A stretch of DNA of 64,000 bases from Methylobacillus glycogenes JCM 2850. Lineage in GTDB: Bacteria; Pseudomonadota; Gammaproteobacteria; Burkholderiales; Methylophilaceae. The stretch spans positions 26,721 through 90,720 of the forward strand of contig NZ_BAMT01000012.1 of the NCBI RefSeq assembly GCF_000617925.1, in the 5' to 3' direction. Position numbers and translations under genes: made by a program. The notes below the pieces were generated by a model, which ran no database searches, was not told the DNA's origin, and saw only the letters and a list, made by a program, of their open reading frames with translations. Shown in pieces: positions 10,481-21,174 of the stretch; within the stretch, counting starts at the first letter, position 1, and each line of letters opens with the position of its first letter.

Positions 10481-11870
10481 TTTATTGATTAACGGCAAGC
10501 TCACCACTGCCGATGAATACGATGCCGTCATCAACCCCGCCACTGGCGAAACCGTTGGCCATGCTGCCAGGGCCAGTGCGGCCCAGGTTGATTTAGCGGT
10601 GACCAGTGCCAAAAAAGCCTTCCCAGACTGGGCTAGCGATGCTGCCTTGAGAAGCGCAACCCTGCAACGTGCCGCTGATGCGGTACAGGCCCAAAGTGAA
10701 GAACTGGCCAGACTGATTACGCTGGAACAGGGCCGCCCCTTACGTGATACCCGTGGCGAGGTGGCGGGGGCGATAGGCATATTGCGTCATTACGCCAATT
10801 TTGAATTGCCCCCGTTTGTGCCGTTCAAGAGTGATGACAGCGGCCTAGTGGTGGTTGAGCGCAAACCGCTGGGTGTAGTCGCCGCGATTACACCCTGGAA
10901 TGTGCCGATTATCCTGTTGCTGCTGAAAATTATCCCGGCACTGAAGGCAGGCAATACCGTAGTAGCCAAACCTTCCGAATACACACCACTCTCCACCTTG
11001 CTGCTGGGGCGCTTGTTTGCAGGCATTTTCTGCGGGGGTATTGAACATTCTGGCGGGGGCGGGGCAGGTAGGTTCCTTGCTGGCCAAGCATTCACAAGTG
11101 AACAAGATTACTTTCACTGGCAGTGTGGCCACAGGCAAGTCCATTTATGGCCAAGCCTCGCTGGATTTAAAACGCATTACCCTGGAATTGGGCGGCAATG
11201 ATCCGGCCATTGTGCTGGCAGATGCCGATGTAGAAAAAATCGTCGAGCCGCTGTTCTGGGGTGCATTCTGGAACACCGGGCAGATTTGCTTTGCCATCAA
11301 GCGCGTCTACGCGCACAAGAGCATTGCCAAGCGGTTGGCAGAGGCGCTGGCCAAGCGTGCCGCGGCTACCAAGGTGGGCAATGGGCTGGATGAAGGCGTG
11401 GAATTGGGGCCACTGAATAATCAAGCTCAGTTGCTGAAGATTGAGCAGTTGGTGAAAAACGCCAAAATTCAGGGTGCCACCATCTTGCAGGGTGGTAGCC
11501 GTATTGAGGGCCCAGGCTATTTCTATCCACCCACCATCGTCACCGATATCAGCCACTCTTCAGCGCTGGTGCAGGAAGAACAATTTGGCCCGGTATTGCC
11601 CATCGTCGAGTTTGAGGACGAGGCAGAAGCCATACAGCTAGCCAATGACAGCCAGTTTGGTTTAGGTGGCTCGGTGTGGTCTGGCGATTATGAGCGCGGC
11701 CTGGCCTTGGCCAGACAGCTGGATGTGGGCCTGGCTGGGTAAACCAGCATGGCGATATACATCCGGCAGCACCCAAGGGCGGCTTCAAGGAAAGTGGCCT
11801 GGGTTATGAAGGCGGTGCCAAGGGCTTTGAAGAGTTCTACCAGCTGCAAGTCATCAACGCCAAAAAATAA
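10467..11870 (+). CDS. NAD(P)+-dependent aldehyde dehydrogenase, two frameshifts
   Basis: ATG 10467 follows AAGGAAAG and lies inside the end of the GMC gene (14-base overlap), implying coupled translation. Family motifs are clear: PLGVVAAITPWNVPIILL, the NAD-binding KITFTGSVATGK, the catalytic Glu in ITLELGGNDPAIV, and the catalytic Cys in WNTGQICFAIKRVY. Two breaks need repair. Near 11030, probably two missing bases would give the usual IFPAGVLNIL. Near 11738, one missing base gives LAWVNQHGDIHPAAPKGGFK and ends at 11870. The rebuilt length of about 468 residues is typical. It oxidises the aldehyde made by the GMC enzyme to a carboxylic acid in the cytoplasm. Confidence 0.8.
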
Positions 11871-11898
11871 ATCAGGCACTCAAAAGAAAGGATTCAAT

Positions 11899-13071
11899 AT
11901 GCGTGCTGGAAGCTGGCCTTCTATTTTATTAATCCTGGCATTCGCCGTGATCATCGCGGCTTGCATGGCAAAACCATCATGCTCGTGGGTGATGTTGCGC
12001 AGGCCTTTGGCGTCAGTCCTTCCCAGGCAAGCTGGGTAGTCTCGGCTGTGGCTTTGATTGCGGCCCTGTTTTCACCCATTGTGAACTGGATAGTGGCGCA
12101 TACAGGTGAGCGTAAATCCATAGTCGCGGGCCTGGCGATTGCGGCAGTGGCGAGTTATCTCGGCGGCTTAAGCCAGGATTTCTCTCATCTGCTGGTGTTG
12201 CGCGTGATTGAGGGGGCAGGTTACATCACGGTGGTGCTGGCCGCGCTGGCTTGATTCTGCACACCACCGAGGGCAAACGCCGCACCACCAGTTTGGCGTT
12301 CTGGTCTGTGGCCTCACCGCTGGGTGGTGCTATCGCCATTTTCGCTGTCTCGCCCTATGTGGGTGGTGAGTGGCGGCTGGCGTTCAGCGGACATGCTACA
12401 TTTTGCTGGGCTTGGCCTTGCTCACACCGCTGCTGCCGAAAACCAGCCATATTGACAAGGCCGAGATCAAACCCTTCAGGCAGATATTCGCCATCTATAA
12501 AAACCCCTCTCTGATCCGGCTGGCCGCTGCCGTTGGATCGCCACTGACCCTGGCCCTGGGGCTGGTGGCCATTGTGCCTATCTACTTCATTCAAACCTTG
12601 CATGTGGCACCCGCCACCATAGGGCTGATTTCCACGCTGAGCATATTGTCCAGCGTGCTGGCCGGGATCTTTGCCGGGTTTGTCTTGAATCTGCGTATAG
12701 GCGGCTGGGTGGTTGTGATCAGTGCGATTACCAGCGTGCTGCTGGAGTTTGTGGTGTTTAGCCCTGGCGTGGCGGCGGATGTGGCGATTGCCGCCAAGAT
12801 CATCCAGGGCTTTACTGGCAGCTTTGTGGTGGCGTGGATATTTACCAATATCCCGAAGATGTCGCAGGAGGGGGATGTAATGGGGGCAGGGGGGATTGCA
12901 GAACAGTTCCTCTATATTTCCATGTTCCTCGGGCCTATCGTTCTTTTCCCCTTGTTTAGCTTGCCAACCTTGGTGCCTTTCCTGGTGGTGGTGACGATTG
13001 CGCACTTGCTGCCTTTGTTCTTGCTGCCGCTGGAGCTTAAGCTCAGCAAGCGTGGGCAAGTGGTGGCATAG
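11899..13071 (+). CDS. MFS transporter, three frameshifts
   Basis: ATG 11899 follows AAAGGA. Reading across three breaks (near 11965, 12252 and 12390) gives about 390 residues with roughly 12 hydrophobic segments. The segment HTGERKSIVAGLAIAA has the MFS loop 2-3 character (G-x-x-x-D/E-R-K), and VLRVIEGAGYITVVLAAL matches helix 4-5. The three breaks, each fixable by about one base, exceed the window average. It is the last gene of the TonB-GMC-ALDH run and is followed by a terminator. It probably moves the same substrate or its product across the inner membrane. The family is clear; the direction and cargo are not. Confidence 0.7.
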
Positions 13072-13097
13072 CTTGCTGGCGCGATTGCCACGCTGAC

Positions 13098-13119
13098 AAC
13101 CCGCTGCGGCGGGTTTTTT
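13098..13119 (+). terminator. Rho-independent terminator after the MFS gene
   Basis: The stem AACCCGC / GCGGGTT with a 4-base loop is followed directly by six T. It closes the TonB1-GMC-ALDH-MFS transcription unit. Confidence 0.8.
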
Positions 13120-13433
13120 ATTAGCTATTGGGATAACGCGGGGATTGTGCCTGCTGCATTGGGCATCACGGGAATGGGGTGAGTTTCCCGCTACATCTGC
13201 TGTAGCGAGGGTCAAGACCATCAAACCTCCCGCCATCAAAGATACACAGAGCAACAATGTGTCCCCATGTCCTCGCAAACCCTTCCCCCAGTTCCCCTCA
13301 CCACCGTGCGATTGCTCAGCACAAAACACTAGTGCTGATGTAGCCATGCTACCCATGTTGGTCACTCAGCAATTAAAGCATTGATATTTAATGCTTTAAT
13401 GCTATGTGTTTGATTCTATCCTGATTTTTTAGC

Positions 13434-13449
13434 AGGCATAAAATTTGCC
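13434..13449 (+). promoter_or_regulatory. Sigma-54 (-24/-12) promoter candidate for the second TonB receptor
   Basis: AGGCATAAAATTTGCC carries GGCA and TTGC with exact RpoN spacing (GG to GC 12 bases apart). It lies 45 bases upstream of the ATG at 13494. The leading T of the consensus is A here. Confidence 0.6.
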
Positions 13450-13493
13450 CCTTTTTAGTGCACATCACTCACTTAAAAAGGAAAAAATCAACA

Positions 13494-15798
13494 ATGCCAA
13501 CGCAGAAGTTTTCTGATTGCAGCGTATCACCCAACCCCAGGGCTATATTCAAACTGTCATTTGCCAGCCTGCTGTGCTGGTCTGCTCTGATGGGTCCAGC
13601 CTGGGCGGCGGAGGAGCTTAACAAGAATCTTGACGAGGCAACAGCCAAGGACGACGCCAGGGAAGCAGAAGGTGCGCGTTTGCAATCCGTGGTGGTGACC
13701 TCGCAAAAACGTGCTGAAAATGCGCAGGATGTGCCTATCCCGATTACCGTGATTGGCGGTGACAAAATCAAGGATACGGCCTTGTCTTCTGCCTCGCAGA
13801 TAGGCAATTACATCCCCAATCTCTCTGCCGAGCGTAATAACGGCCATGGCTTGCCCAGATGGAATCTGCGTGGGCTGTATACCGGAGACCCATCAGCACC
13901 ACGGTTTCACCATTGGGCGTGTATTACGACGATATTTATATCTCCAATGTCACGGCCGCCAACCGTCCTTTGTTTGATCTGGAGCGAGTGGAGGTTTCGC
14001 GGGGGCCGCAGGGCACTTTATGGGGCCGGAATAGCACAGGAGGCGCGCTGAATTTTATCTCTAAGAAACCCACTTTTGAGCCGGATGGCTATGTGAAGCT
14101 GGATGGCGGCAGCTATGACAGGCGCAGGATAGAAGGTGCGATAGGCGGCGCGATTCTGGATGAGCGGCTGGCGGGGCGTATTTCTTTTTATGATGAAAAC
14201 CAGGATGGCTTTGGCAAGAATGTATTTGGTGGCGACAGCCGCCGTGGCAAGCTGGAAGATCAGGCTTTCCGGGCGCAACTGCTGGCCAAGCTTAGTGAAA
14301 ACCTTGATACCCTGCTGACGGTGCACCACCGGGAATATAAAACCGAAGGTGTGCTGGCACGCGCTACCCGTTATGGCACGCGCGCCAATGGCGCAGACCA
14401 GTACGGCTTTATAGGCACGCCAGGGCTGACCAATGCCAATATCAATGGCAGGGCACCACTGGTGACGCAAGAGGGCATCAGTAACAGACTGAACTGGCAG
14501 CTGGGCAAGCTGGAGCTGACTTCCATCACCGCCTTCGATGACTATCGCTCACGCGCCCGGGGTGATACCGATGGTGATGGTGGGCCATATGACTTGCAGC
14601 GTAGCTGGGCGGGGGTGCAGCGCAGCAAGCAGATATCGCAGGAGTTGCGTCTGGCTTCGCCACGCGAGGACAGATGGAACTGGCTGGCAGGGTTCCATTA
14701 CTTCCGGGAAGATGCCTCGCAAAGCAGTGCCTCGGCCAGCTTGCCCAATCCTTATACTGCCAACAACTTTGACCGTTTGGGTTGGGATCAGAAAACCACC
14801 AGTTATGCCTTCTTTGGCAGCAATACCTTTAACTTCACGGATAAACTCAACCTCACCTCAGGCCTGCGTTGGTCTTCAGAAACCAAGAGCATTAATTTGC
14901 TGAGAAGAACCAGCAGCAACGCCACGTTCAGCAATCTTAACCAGTGGTGGAATTATTCATCGGTGAGCAGCCCGCTGGTGACCGCCGCTGTGCAGGATGA
15001 GGAAAAAACCTGGCGCGACTGGAGTTGGGATATCACGCCTGCCTATAAGGTGAATGACAATCTGCGGGTTTACTTCCGCTACGCGCGGGGTTTTCTTTCC
15101 GGTGGCTTTAATGGCGGGGCCAATAATCAGCAGGCGGTAGGCCTGGTGAACCCGGAATACCTCACAGATTATGAAGTGGGGCTGAAGTCAGAGTGGCTGG
15201 ATGGGCGGCTTAATTTCAATGCCAATGCCTTTTACTATGACTACAAGGATATCCAGACCAATGTGCAGTTTGTCTTTAATAACCGCTATACCTCCTTCCG
15301 CACCAACGGCGCCAAAGGCAAGGTTTGGGGCACGGAGTTTGAGCTGAGCGCCTTGCCGCTGGATAACCTGCGCGTCAATGCGGCCTTGTCACGCCTGCAT
15401 ACGGAATACACCGATTTTGTCACCGCAAATCGCACCGATTACACCGGGGATGAGTTTGGGCGCTCACCGAAATACAGCCTGATTTTGGGGGCGAATTACA
15501 AGATTCCGCTAGCGGGTAAAAATGCGCTGGTGTTTGACACCAACTGGAACTACCGCAGCCCGCAATGGCTGTCGATAGATCACACCAACAAGGCGTTCAG
15601 GATGATTCACGCGTGTTGGGGCAGGCCAGTGTTTCTTACCTGATCAATGATGGTGATATCAAACTGACAGCTTATGTCGATAACATCACCGACAAGCGCT
15701 ATCTGGCCAACTCTGCACCAGGTGGGTACAACACAGGTAACTTTACCTATGCCGAGCCGCGCACCGTGGGCTTCTCGCTGACCAAGCAGTTCTTTTAA
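13494..15798 (+). CDS. TonB-dependent outer-membrane receptor 2, two frameshifts
   Basis: ATG 13494 has AAAAGGAAAA upstream and opens a signal-peptide-like N-terminus (FASLLCWSALMGPAWA). The plug domain includes LQSVVVTSQKRAENAQDVPI, FDLERVEVSRGPQGTLWGRN and GGALNFISKKPTFEPDG. Breaks near 13885 and 15597 each need about one base; beyond the second, the frame reads LGQASVSYLINDGDIKL and ends LTKQFF with a terminal Phe. The rebuilt length is about 768 residues. It is closely related to the third receptor, with shared plug phrases such as RGPQGTLWG and NFISKKPTF. It is monocistronic, with its own sigma-54-like promoter and terminator, and converges on the ABC-transporter operon. Confidence 0.85.
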
Positions 15799-15838
15799 AC
15801 GTTAACTATTAAACCTCTAAATATTTAACCCATAAATG

Positions 15839-15870
15839 CCGCCCTTCGTGATGCAGGGCGGTTTGCTTTT
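15839..15870 (+). terminator. Terminator after the second TonB receptor
   Basis: The stem CCGCCCT / AGGGCGG encloses a 9-base loop and is followed by TTTGCTTTT. It lies 40 bases after the receptor stop, and only about 50 bases separate it from the end of the opposing ABC operon. Confidence 0.7.
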
Positions 15871-15917
15871 AGCGGCGCAGGTTGTTGCCCGCACACTCGC
15901 GCATGCATAATCGGCCG

Positions 15918-16633
15918 CTATTCCTGAAACACGCCCAGCGCCTGCAGCAACTGCTGGCGTAGCTGGTCAAAGCCGGCATTGCCCCGGCTGCGTGGGTGTT
16001 CAAGCTGATGCGAGCATCTACCGCCACCTTGCCATCTGCCAGCACCAGCACACGGTCTGCCAGTTGTATCGCTTCATCCACATCATGCGTTACCAGCAAT
16101 ACGGCAGGTGTGTAGCGCTGGCATAGTGACTGCACCAGGGCCTGCATTTTGAGGCGGGTCAGGGCATCCAGCGCGGCAAAGGGTTCATCCAGCATCAGCA
16201 GTTGTGGCTGGCGGATCAAGGCGCGCGCCAGCGCCACGCGTTGCGCCTCACCGCCTGAGAGGGTGCTGGGCCAGGCATCTTCATGGCTGGCCAGCCCCAC
16301 TTCAGCCAGGGCGTTTTTAGCCGCCCTGCGCGTGTCATCATCTATGGGCAGGCCCAGCAGCACATTGGGCAGCACGCGTTTGGACTCTATCAGCCTGGGT
16401 TCTTGAAACACCACGGTGCGCACTGGCGGCACCAGCACTTCGCCAGCATCCACAGTCTCCAGCCCGGCCAGTATGCGCAGCAAGGTTGTTTTGCCGCTGC
16501 CGCTCTTGCCCAGCAGGGCGACAAACTCACCTTCATGGATATCCAGAGAGAATTGATCCAGCACTTTTTTGACGCTGAATTGCTTGCTAGCCTGCTTGAC
16601 GCGCACGGCGACAGGTAATGTGTGTTGACTCAT
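15918..16633 (-). CDS. ABC transporter ATP-binding protein, SsuB/TauB type, late frameshift
   Basis: The Walker A motif is ALLGKSGSGKTTLLRIL, the signature LSGGEAQRVALARAL, the Walker B QLLMLDEPFAALD, and the switch His is in LLVTHDVDEA. This matches the nitrate/sulfonate/taurine importer ATPases. Near 16010 one base is off; the repaired tail reads HPRSRGNAGFDQLRQQLLQAL and ends GVFQE at 15918, which is the usual SsuB-like tail. The unrepaired frame instead runs to 15869. Its ATG overlaps the permease stop by 4 bases (ATGA), so the two are coupled. It powers import of the ligand bound by the periplasmic protein encoded at 17504-18538. Confidence 0.85.
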
Positions 16634-17507
16634 GTTCTTTCCTTGTGCGCGCGGCGCCAGGGCATGCTGATACGCTCAATCAGCTTGACGAGAAAATCGG
16701 TGCCCAGGCCAAACAGCGCATAAATCACCACGCAGACAATCAGCACCTCGGTGCGGAAATATTCCTGCGCTTGTAGCATGAGAAAACCTATGCCCTGGGT
16801 GGTGTTGATGACTTCCACACCTATCAACGCCAGCAGCGCCATGGACATGGACAGGCGCAAGCCCGCCATGAGGTAGGGCAGGGCAGCGGGCAGGTGTATT
16901 TCGGTGATCATGGCCCAGCGCGAGAGGCCGAAGATCTTGGCCGCCTCAATAATCTTTCTATCCACACTGCGCACGCCAGTGTAGGCGTTCAGATACATGG
17001 GCTTGGCCGAACCAGCGGCAATCAGCAGAATTTTGGATGATTCACCTATGCCAAACCAGACAATCAGCAAGGGAATCAAAGCGAGGAAAGGAATGGCTCT
17101 GAACATCTGAAAGCTTGGGTCTATCAACTCTTCACCCAGCTTGCTCAAGCCCGCGGTAATACCCAGCCACAGCCCAAAGCTGCCGCCCAGCAGCAGGCCC
17201 AGGCCAGCGCGGGAAAGCGAGATAGACAGGTGGTGCCAGAGCACGCCGGACTCAGCCAAACTCCAGGCGCTTTTGAGCACCACCCAGGGCGGGGCGACAA
17301 TATTGCTGGCTATCCAGCCATAAAACGACCCCAGACTCCACAGCGAGACTATCAGTAGCGGCACCAGAAATCGCAGCCCCAGGCTAAGGCCGCGCTTACG
17401 GCTGGCGTCGTGCAGGGGCTTTGGGGTTTCTAGCGTATGCGTGTTTGTAGAATGCTTAAAACCAGTGGCTGCCGATGTTGCTCGCCAGCATGCAAATCTT
17501 GACTCAT
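16630..17507 (-). CDS. ABC transporter permease, SsuC/TauC type, N-terminal frameshift
   Basis: Six hydrophobic segments and the cytoplasmic EAA loop (VDRKIIEAAKIFGLSRWAMI, then TEIHLPAALPYLMAGLRL) mark a BPD-family permease of the sulfonate/nitrate/taurine group. The best start is ATG 17507, which overlaps the binding-protein stop as ATGA. It needs one base restored near 17450 so that MSQDLHAGEQHRQPLV joins KHSTNTHTLETPKPLH. Without that repair the frame runs back into the neighbouring gene. It forms the inner-membrane channel of the transporter encoded by this operon. Confidence 0.8.
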
Positions 17508-18538
17508 TGCCGCAGCACCCAGTCATCCACCGAGAAGTTGGATTGCGCCACCTGGCTTTGCAGACGGAATTCCAGCAGTTTTTTCAGCGCCTCTACACCT
17601 TCTTCCGAAATCGGCCTGTCTTCATAATTAATGCCTGTGGTGGTGCGCGCGTTTTCCAGCGTGTAACCCGTGGAGTCAGCTATCCACTGATAATAGGCTT
17701 CAGGGTCGCCCTGTATCGCTTCTATACCGGTCTTGATACCGCGCCAGAAGGCGGCAGCAAACTTCGGGTTGGCCGCCAGAAAATCCTCACGCGCAGTAAT
17801 CACGCTGACAATCTTGCCGGAGGAGGGCACATCCCCCAGCTTGCCTATCAGCGTCAGCCCATGCTGATCTACCCATAGCTTGCCTATGGATGCTGAAGTG
17901 ACATAGGCATCCAGCTGATTGTTTTGCAGCGCGGGCAGGGCTGCGCTGCCGGGCAGCTGAGAATATTTGATCTCCTGCAATTGCAGGCCTTGGGCTGCGG
18001 TCTGGAAGGCATAGTCAAAGGTGGAGCCAAACAACAGGCCCACACGCTGGCCGCTCAGGTCTTCCAGGCGTTTGGGGCCACCCTTGCGGCCTACCACCCA
18101 GAATGAGGATTCAATCATGTGCGGGCTGGTGACAAACAGCACCCTGTGTTTGTCGCCACGTGCGCGCGACAACACGGCGGGGGAATCCCCGGTGGTGGCC
18201 AGCTCGGCCTGACCGCTCATCATGCCCAGCAGGGAGGCCGCCGTACGCGGAAAGCCGACAATGCCATCAAAGCGGAAGCCCGCATCACGCAGTTCTTGCT
18301 GGAAAGTGCCCAAGTGAATTGCGTAACCCAGCGGCCCGCCTGTGCGCAGGGTTTTCTCGAGCTTGTCTGGGTTGCCCACCGCCACGCCCGCAATCTTGAA
18401 GCCCACCAGGCCTTGATCCTGCCCAGTAGAAGCATGCTGTTGTTTGTTCCAGACGTACACACCTATGGCGCTGAACAGCACCAGGGCGATGATGATCCAG
18501 CGCAATTTGCCGCTGGTGAATAATGACTGCTTGCTCAT
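17504..18538 (-). CDS. ABC transporter substrate-binding protein, SsuA/TauA/NrtA-like
   Basis: The 344-residue protein begins with an uncleaved anchor or signal segment (KLRWIIIALVLFSAIGVYVW). It has the NMT1/SsuA fold pattern: FKIAGVAVGNPDK, LLGMMSGQAELATTGDSPAV, LEDLSGQRVGLLFGS, QNNQLDAYVTSASIGKLWVD. GGGAG lies 8 bases before the ATG. It starts 12 bases after the stop of TonB receptor 3 and overlaps the permease, so one transcript encodes outer-membrane receptor, binding protein, permease and ATPase. Relatives bind sulfonates, sulfate esters, taurine or nitrate; an organosulfur compound is the likeliest cargo, but this is inference. Confidence 0.8.
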   Translation of the reverse strand: MSKQSLFTSGKLRWIIIALVLFSAIGVYVWNKQQHASTGQDQGLVGFKIAGVAVGNPDKLEKTLRTGGPLGYAIHLGTFQQELRDAGFRFDGIVGFPRTAASLLGMMSGQAELATTGDSPAVLSRARGDKHRVLFVTSPHMIESSFWVVGRKGGPKRLEDLSGQRVGLLFGSTFDYAFQTAAQGLQLQEIKYSQLPGSAALPALQNNQLDAYVTSASIGKLWVDQHGLTLIGKLGDVPSSGKIVSVITAREDFLAANPKFAAAFWRGIKTGIEAIQGDPEAYYQWIADSTGYTLENARTTTGINYEDRPISEEGVEALKKLLEFRLQSQVAQSNFSVDDWVLRQ

Positions 18539-18549
18539 ATGCTGACTCC

Positions 18550-20850
18550 CTAGAACCTGTAAGTGGCTGAAACGCCGAAGGTGCGCGATGGGCCGTAGGA
18601 GAACAGGCCATTGATCAGGGATGTATTGCGGTAAGCCTTATCAGTGACGTTAAGTGCATAGAAACGGACTTCGTATTTGTTATTGGCGGCGAGGTAGCCC
18701 GTGGAGAGGTTGCCCAGCCAATAGCCTTTTTCAATCAGGTCTGCACTAGTTTGATCCGTAGCATTGAAGTAGGCCTTGCTGCGGTACGCCCAATCAGTGT
18801 TGAACACCAGCGCTGCGCCATTGCCCAGCGGGTAACGGTAATCTGCCTGCAGATTGCTCATGACACGCGGCACACGGTTAAACCAGTTGCCGGAAACATT
18901 GGTGGTTGGCGTGTCCTGGAAATCGGTGAACTTGGTGTGGTTGAAACCTAAATTGGCGGCCAGCCTGAGGTTTTCGATAGGCGCGGCAACAATTTCCAGA
19001 TCCACACCTTTGACGTAACCACCCTTGGCGTTGATAAAGGTAGTGACCTGACGGGTGGCATCCAGCGGGTCCAGCGTTACGGCTTTTTGCTGAATATCCG
19101 TGTAGTCATAGTAAAACACGGCTGCGTTGACTTGCAGACGGTTATCCAGCCATTCAGTCTTCACCCCAGCCTCATAAGACTTGATGTACTCGGGGTCTAT
19201 GGTGGTGATTTGGCCCTGGGTGGTGGCACCTGCATTGAAGTTGCCACCGTTAAAGCCCTTGGCATGGCGGAAATAGCCCATGAACGTATCGGTGAACTGA
19301 TAGGTGGGGGTGATATCGTAAGTCAGCGCATCCCAGGTTTTGGAAGTATCTTGCACGGCGACATTGTTAAGCCTGTTAACGCTGCTGGTGAGCCACCATT
19401 GTGAGGGGTTGGTATAGCTGAAACCCGAAGGTGATGCCTGATAGAGATAATCGATATCGCGGATTTCGCGGGTTTGGCGTAAGCCCAGGGCCACTTTGAA
19501 TTTCTCGGTGAACTCATAGGCAAAATTACCAAACAGGGCAAAACTCTCGGAAGAAAGATCGTAATCGGTGTTGTTATAGGTAATGGCCTTGGCGCTGCCA
19601 TTGGCATTGCGCGAGCCTGGCAACACGCCATTCTGGCCCACATAATCCAGCTTGCCCTTGAAGTAGAAACCCCCGACTATCCAGGAGAAAGCACTGGCCT
19701 TATTAGAAGCCAGGCGTAGCTCCTGACTGAACTGATCCACACTGAACTCGCTGCGGTTACGGCTAGATTCATAAGTCACGGCATCCACACTGGTCTGGTC
19801 ACGCTCAAAGCGTTCCAGGCCAGTGACCGAGGTCAGGGTGTTGCCATTGGCAAACTCTTTGTTCAAGGTCAAAGTAGCACCGCGTTGCTTCAGCTCGTCC
19901 GTGGGGTTTTGCAGAATACCAATTTGCGAGCGGGAATTTTCTGGTGAGCGGCGGTTACCGTTTTGCAGCACCGGGCCATCAAAATCGCGGTAGTGCACGT
20001 TCAGCAAGGCATTGAAGCTATCAGAAACCTTGAGCAAAAATTGTGTGCGTATGGCAAATTCACTCCAGTCTTCCTTGCCCGGCACATAAGGGTTTTGCGC
20101 ATGGCGGTCACTATCTTCCTTATGGATGGAAACCCGCGCCGCCAGCACATCTTCCTTCAGCGCACCACTGACAGCGCCCTCAACCAGAGTGTTACCGTAA
20201 TTACCCAAAGAACCCTTGATATAACCCTCAGGCTTGAAAGTAGGCTTTTTGGAAATAAAGTTGATGGCCCCACCTGTGGTGTTCTTGCCCCATAGCGTGC
20301 CCTGCGGCCCGCGCAGCACTTCTACTCTATCCAGATCAAACAGCGGAAAACCTACGGTAGAGGCATTCCAGATATACACATCATCGTTATAAGTGCCTAT
20401 GGGGTTGGTGTTCCAGATAGACGCATCAGAAAGGCCTATGCCGCGGATATAAAACTTGGGTCTGCCATGGCCATCGGTAGTGTCGGCGGACATATTGGGC
20501 ACAAAACGGATAATGTCACCCGCATTACGTACTTCATTACTTCTGATCTTATCCCCCCCCACCACGGTCACTGCTGAAGCAATGCCCTGCACATCTTCCA
20601 CCCGGCGCTCGGCGGTCACCAGCACCTTTTGCAGAGAAGGCGGTGTGACCGTCTGGCTGGGTTTTTTAGCCTCATCCTGTTCAGAGGCTGTGGGTTCAGC
20701 ATGAGTGGATTTAACATCACTGGATTGAATAGCAGTGGTTTCAACAGTATTAGGTTCAGCTGCCCAGGCCTGGCTGATGAACAAGGTAGAAACGGCAAGT
20801 GAGATCAGCTTGAGGCTGAAGCCTGGCTGAGGGGTATGAGTACGCGGCAT
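18550..20850 (-). CDS. TonB-dependent outer-membrane receptor 3
   Basis: The intact 766-residue protein has a signal peptide (LISLAVSTLFISQAWAAEPN), a plug (LQKVLVTAERRVEDVQGIAS; VEVLRGPQGTLWGKNTTGG) and a long barrel ending in Phe (SRTFGVSATYRF). The plug belongs to the same subgroup as receptor 2. It is the first gene of an operon with an SsuABC/TauABC-type importer, giving a continuous route from outside to cytoplasm. A sigma-54-like element lies about 38 bases upstream. Unlike most genes of this region it contains no frameshift. Confidence 0.9.
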   Translation of the reverse strand: MPRTHTPQPGFSLKLISLAVSTLFISQAWAAEPNTVETTAIQSSDVKSTHAEPTASEQDEAKKPSQTVTPPSLQKVLVTAERRVEDVQGIASAVTVVGGDKIRSNEVRNAGDIIRFVPNMSADTTDGHGRPKFYIRGIGLSDASIWNTNPIGTYNDDVYIWNASTVGFPLFDLDRVEVLRGPQGTLWGKNTTGGAINFISKKPTFKPEGYIKGSLGNYGNTLVEGAVSGALKEDVLAARVSIHKEDSDRHAQNPYVPGKEDWSEFAIRTQFLLKVSDSFNALLNVHYRDFDGPVLQNGNRRSPENSRSQIGILQNPTDELKQRGATLTLNKEFANGNTLTSVTGLERFERDQTSVDAVTYESSRNRSEFSVDQFSQELRLASNKASAFSWIVGGFYFKGKLDYVGQNGVLPGSRNANGSAKAITYNNTDYDLSSESFALFGNFAYEFTEKFKVALGLRQTREIRDIDYLYQASPSGFSYTNPSQWWLTSSVNRLNNVAVQDTSKTWDALTYDITPTYQFTDTFMGYFRHAKGFNGGNFNAGATTQGQITTIDPEYIKSYEAGVKTEWLDNRLQVNAAVFYYDYTDIQQKAVTLDPLDATRQVTTFINAKGGYVKGVDLEIVAAPIENLRLAANLGFNHTKFTDFQDTPTTNVSGNWFNRVPRVMSNLQADYRYPLGNGAALVFNTDWAYRSKAYFNATDQTSADLIEKGYWLGNLSTGYLAANNKYEVRFYALNVTDKAYRNTSLINGLFSYGPSRTFGVSATYRF

Positions 20851-20887
20851 GGCAAAGGTCTTGTTGAAATAAAGAATGCAGGTCTAT

Positions 20888-20903
20888 AACAAGAAATGTG
20901 CCA
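20888..20903 (-). promoter_or_regulatory. Sigma-54 (-24/-12) promoter candidate for TonB receptor 3 and the ABC operon
   Basis: Read on the minus strand, TGGCACATTTCTTGTT matches the full -24 box TGGCAC and TTG of the -12 box at exact spacing; the final GC is GT. It lies 38 bases before the receptor ATG. The remainder of the gap to 21174 holds AT-rich sequence with no gene. Confidence 0.5.
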
Positions 20904-21174
20904 TGGCTGAGTTGGTAGGGGTAGGAGGGGGTGTGTGGCTAGGGTGTTGAATTAATGTGATAAAAATTCATTAGCCTAAGTGAAAAAAATGCTAACTGTT
21001 GCGCTAGTGTTGCAAGGGAAACAGTAATTTTGAATCACTAACAGCAACGCTGGTGGTGTGCGGGCAGGGGAGAGTAATTGGCTTGGATGAAGTAGAGCAT
21101 GCTGTTTGCCACCATGCAGCATGGTGATGGCTTTAATCCTGCTGGTTGTAAACCATTTCAGTTGTAGACCATAG

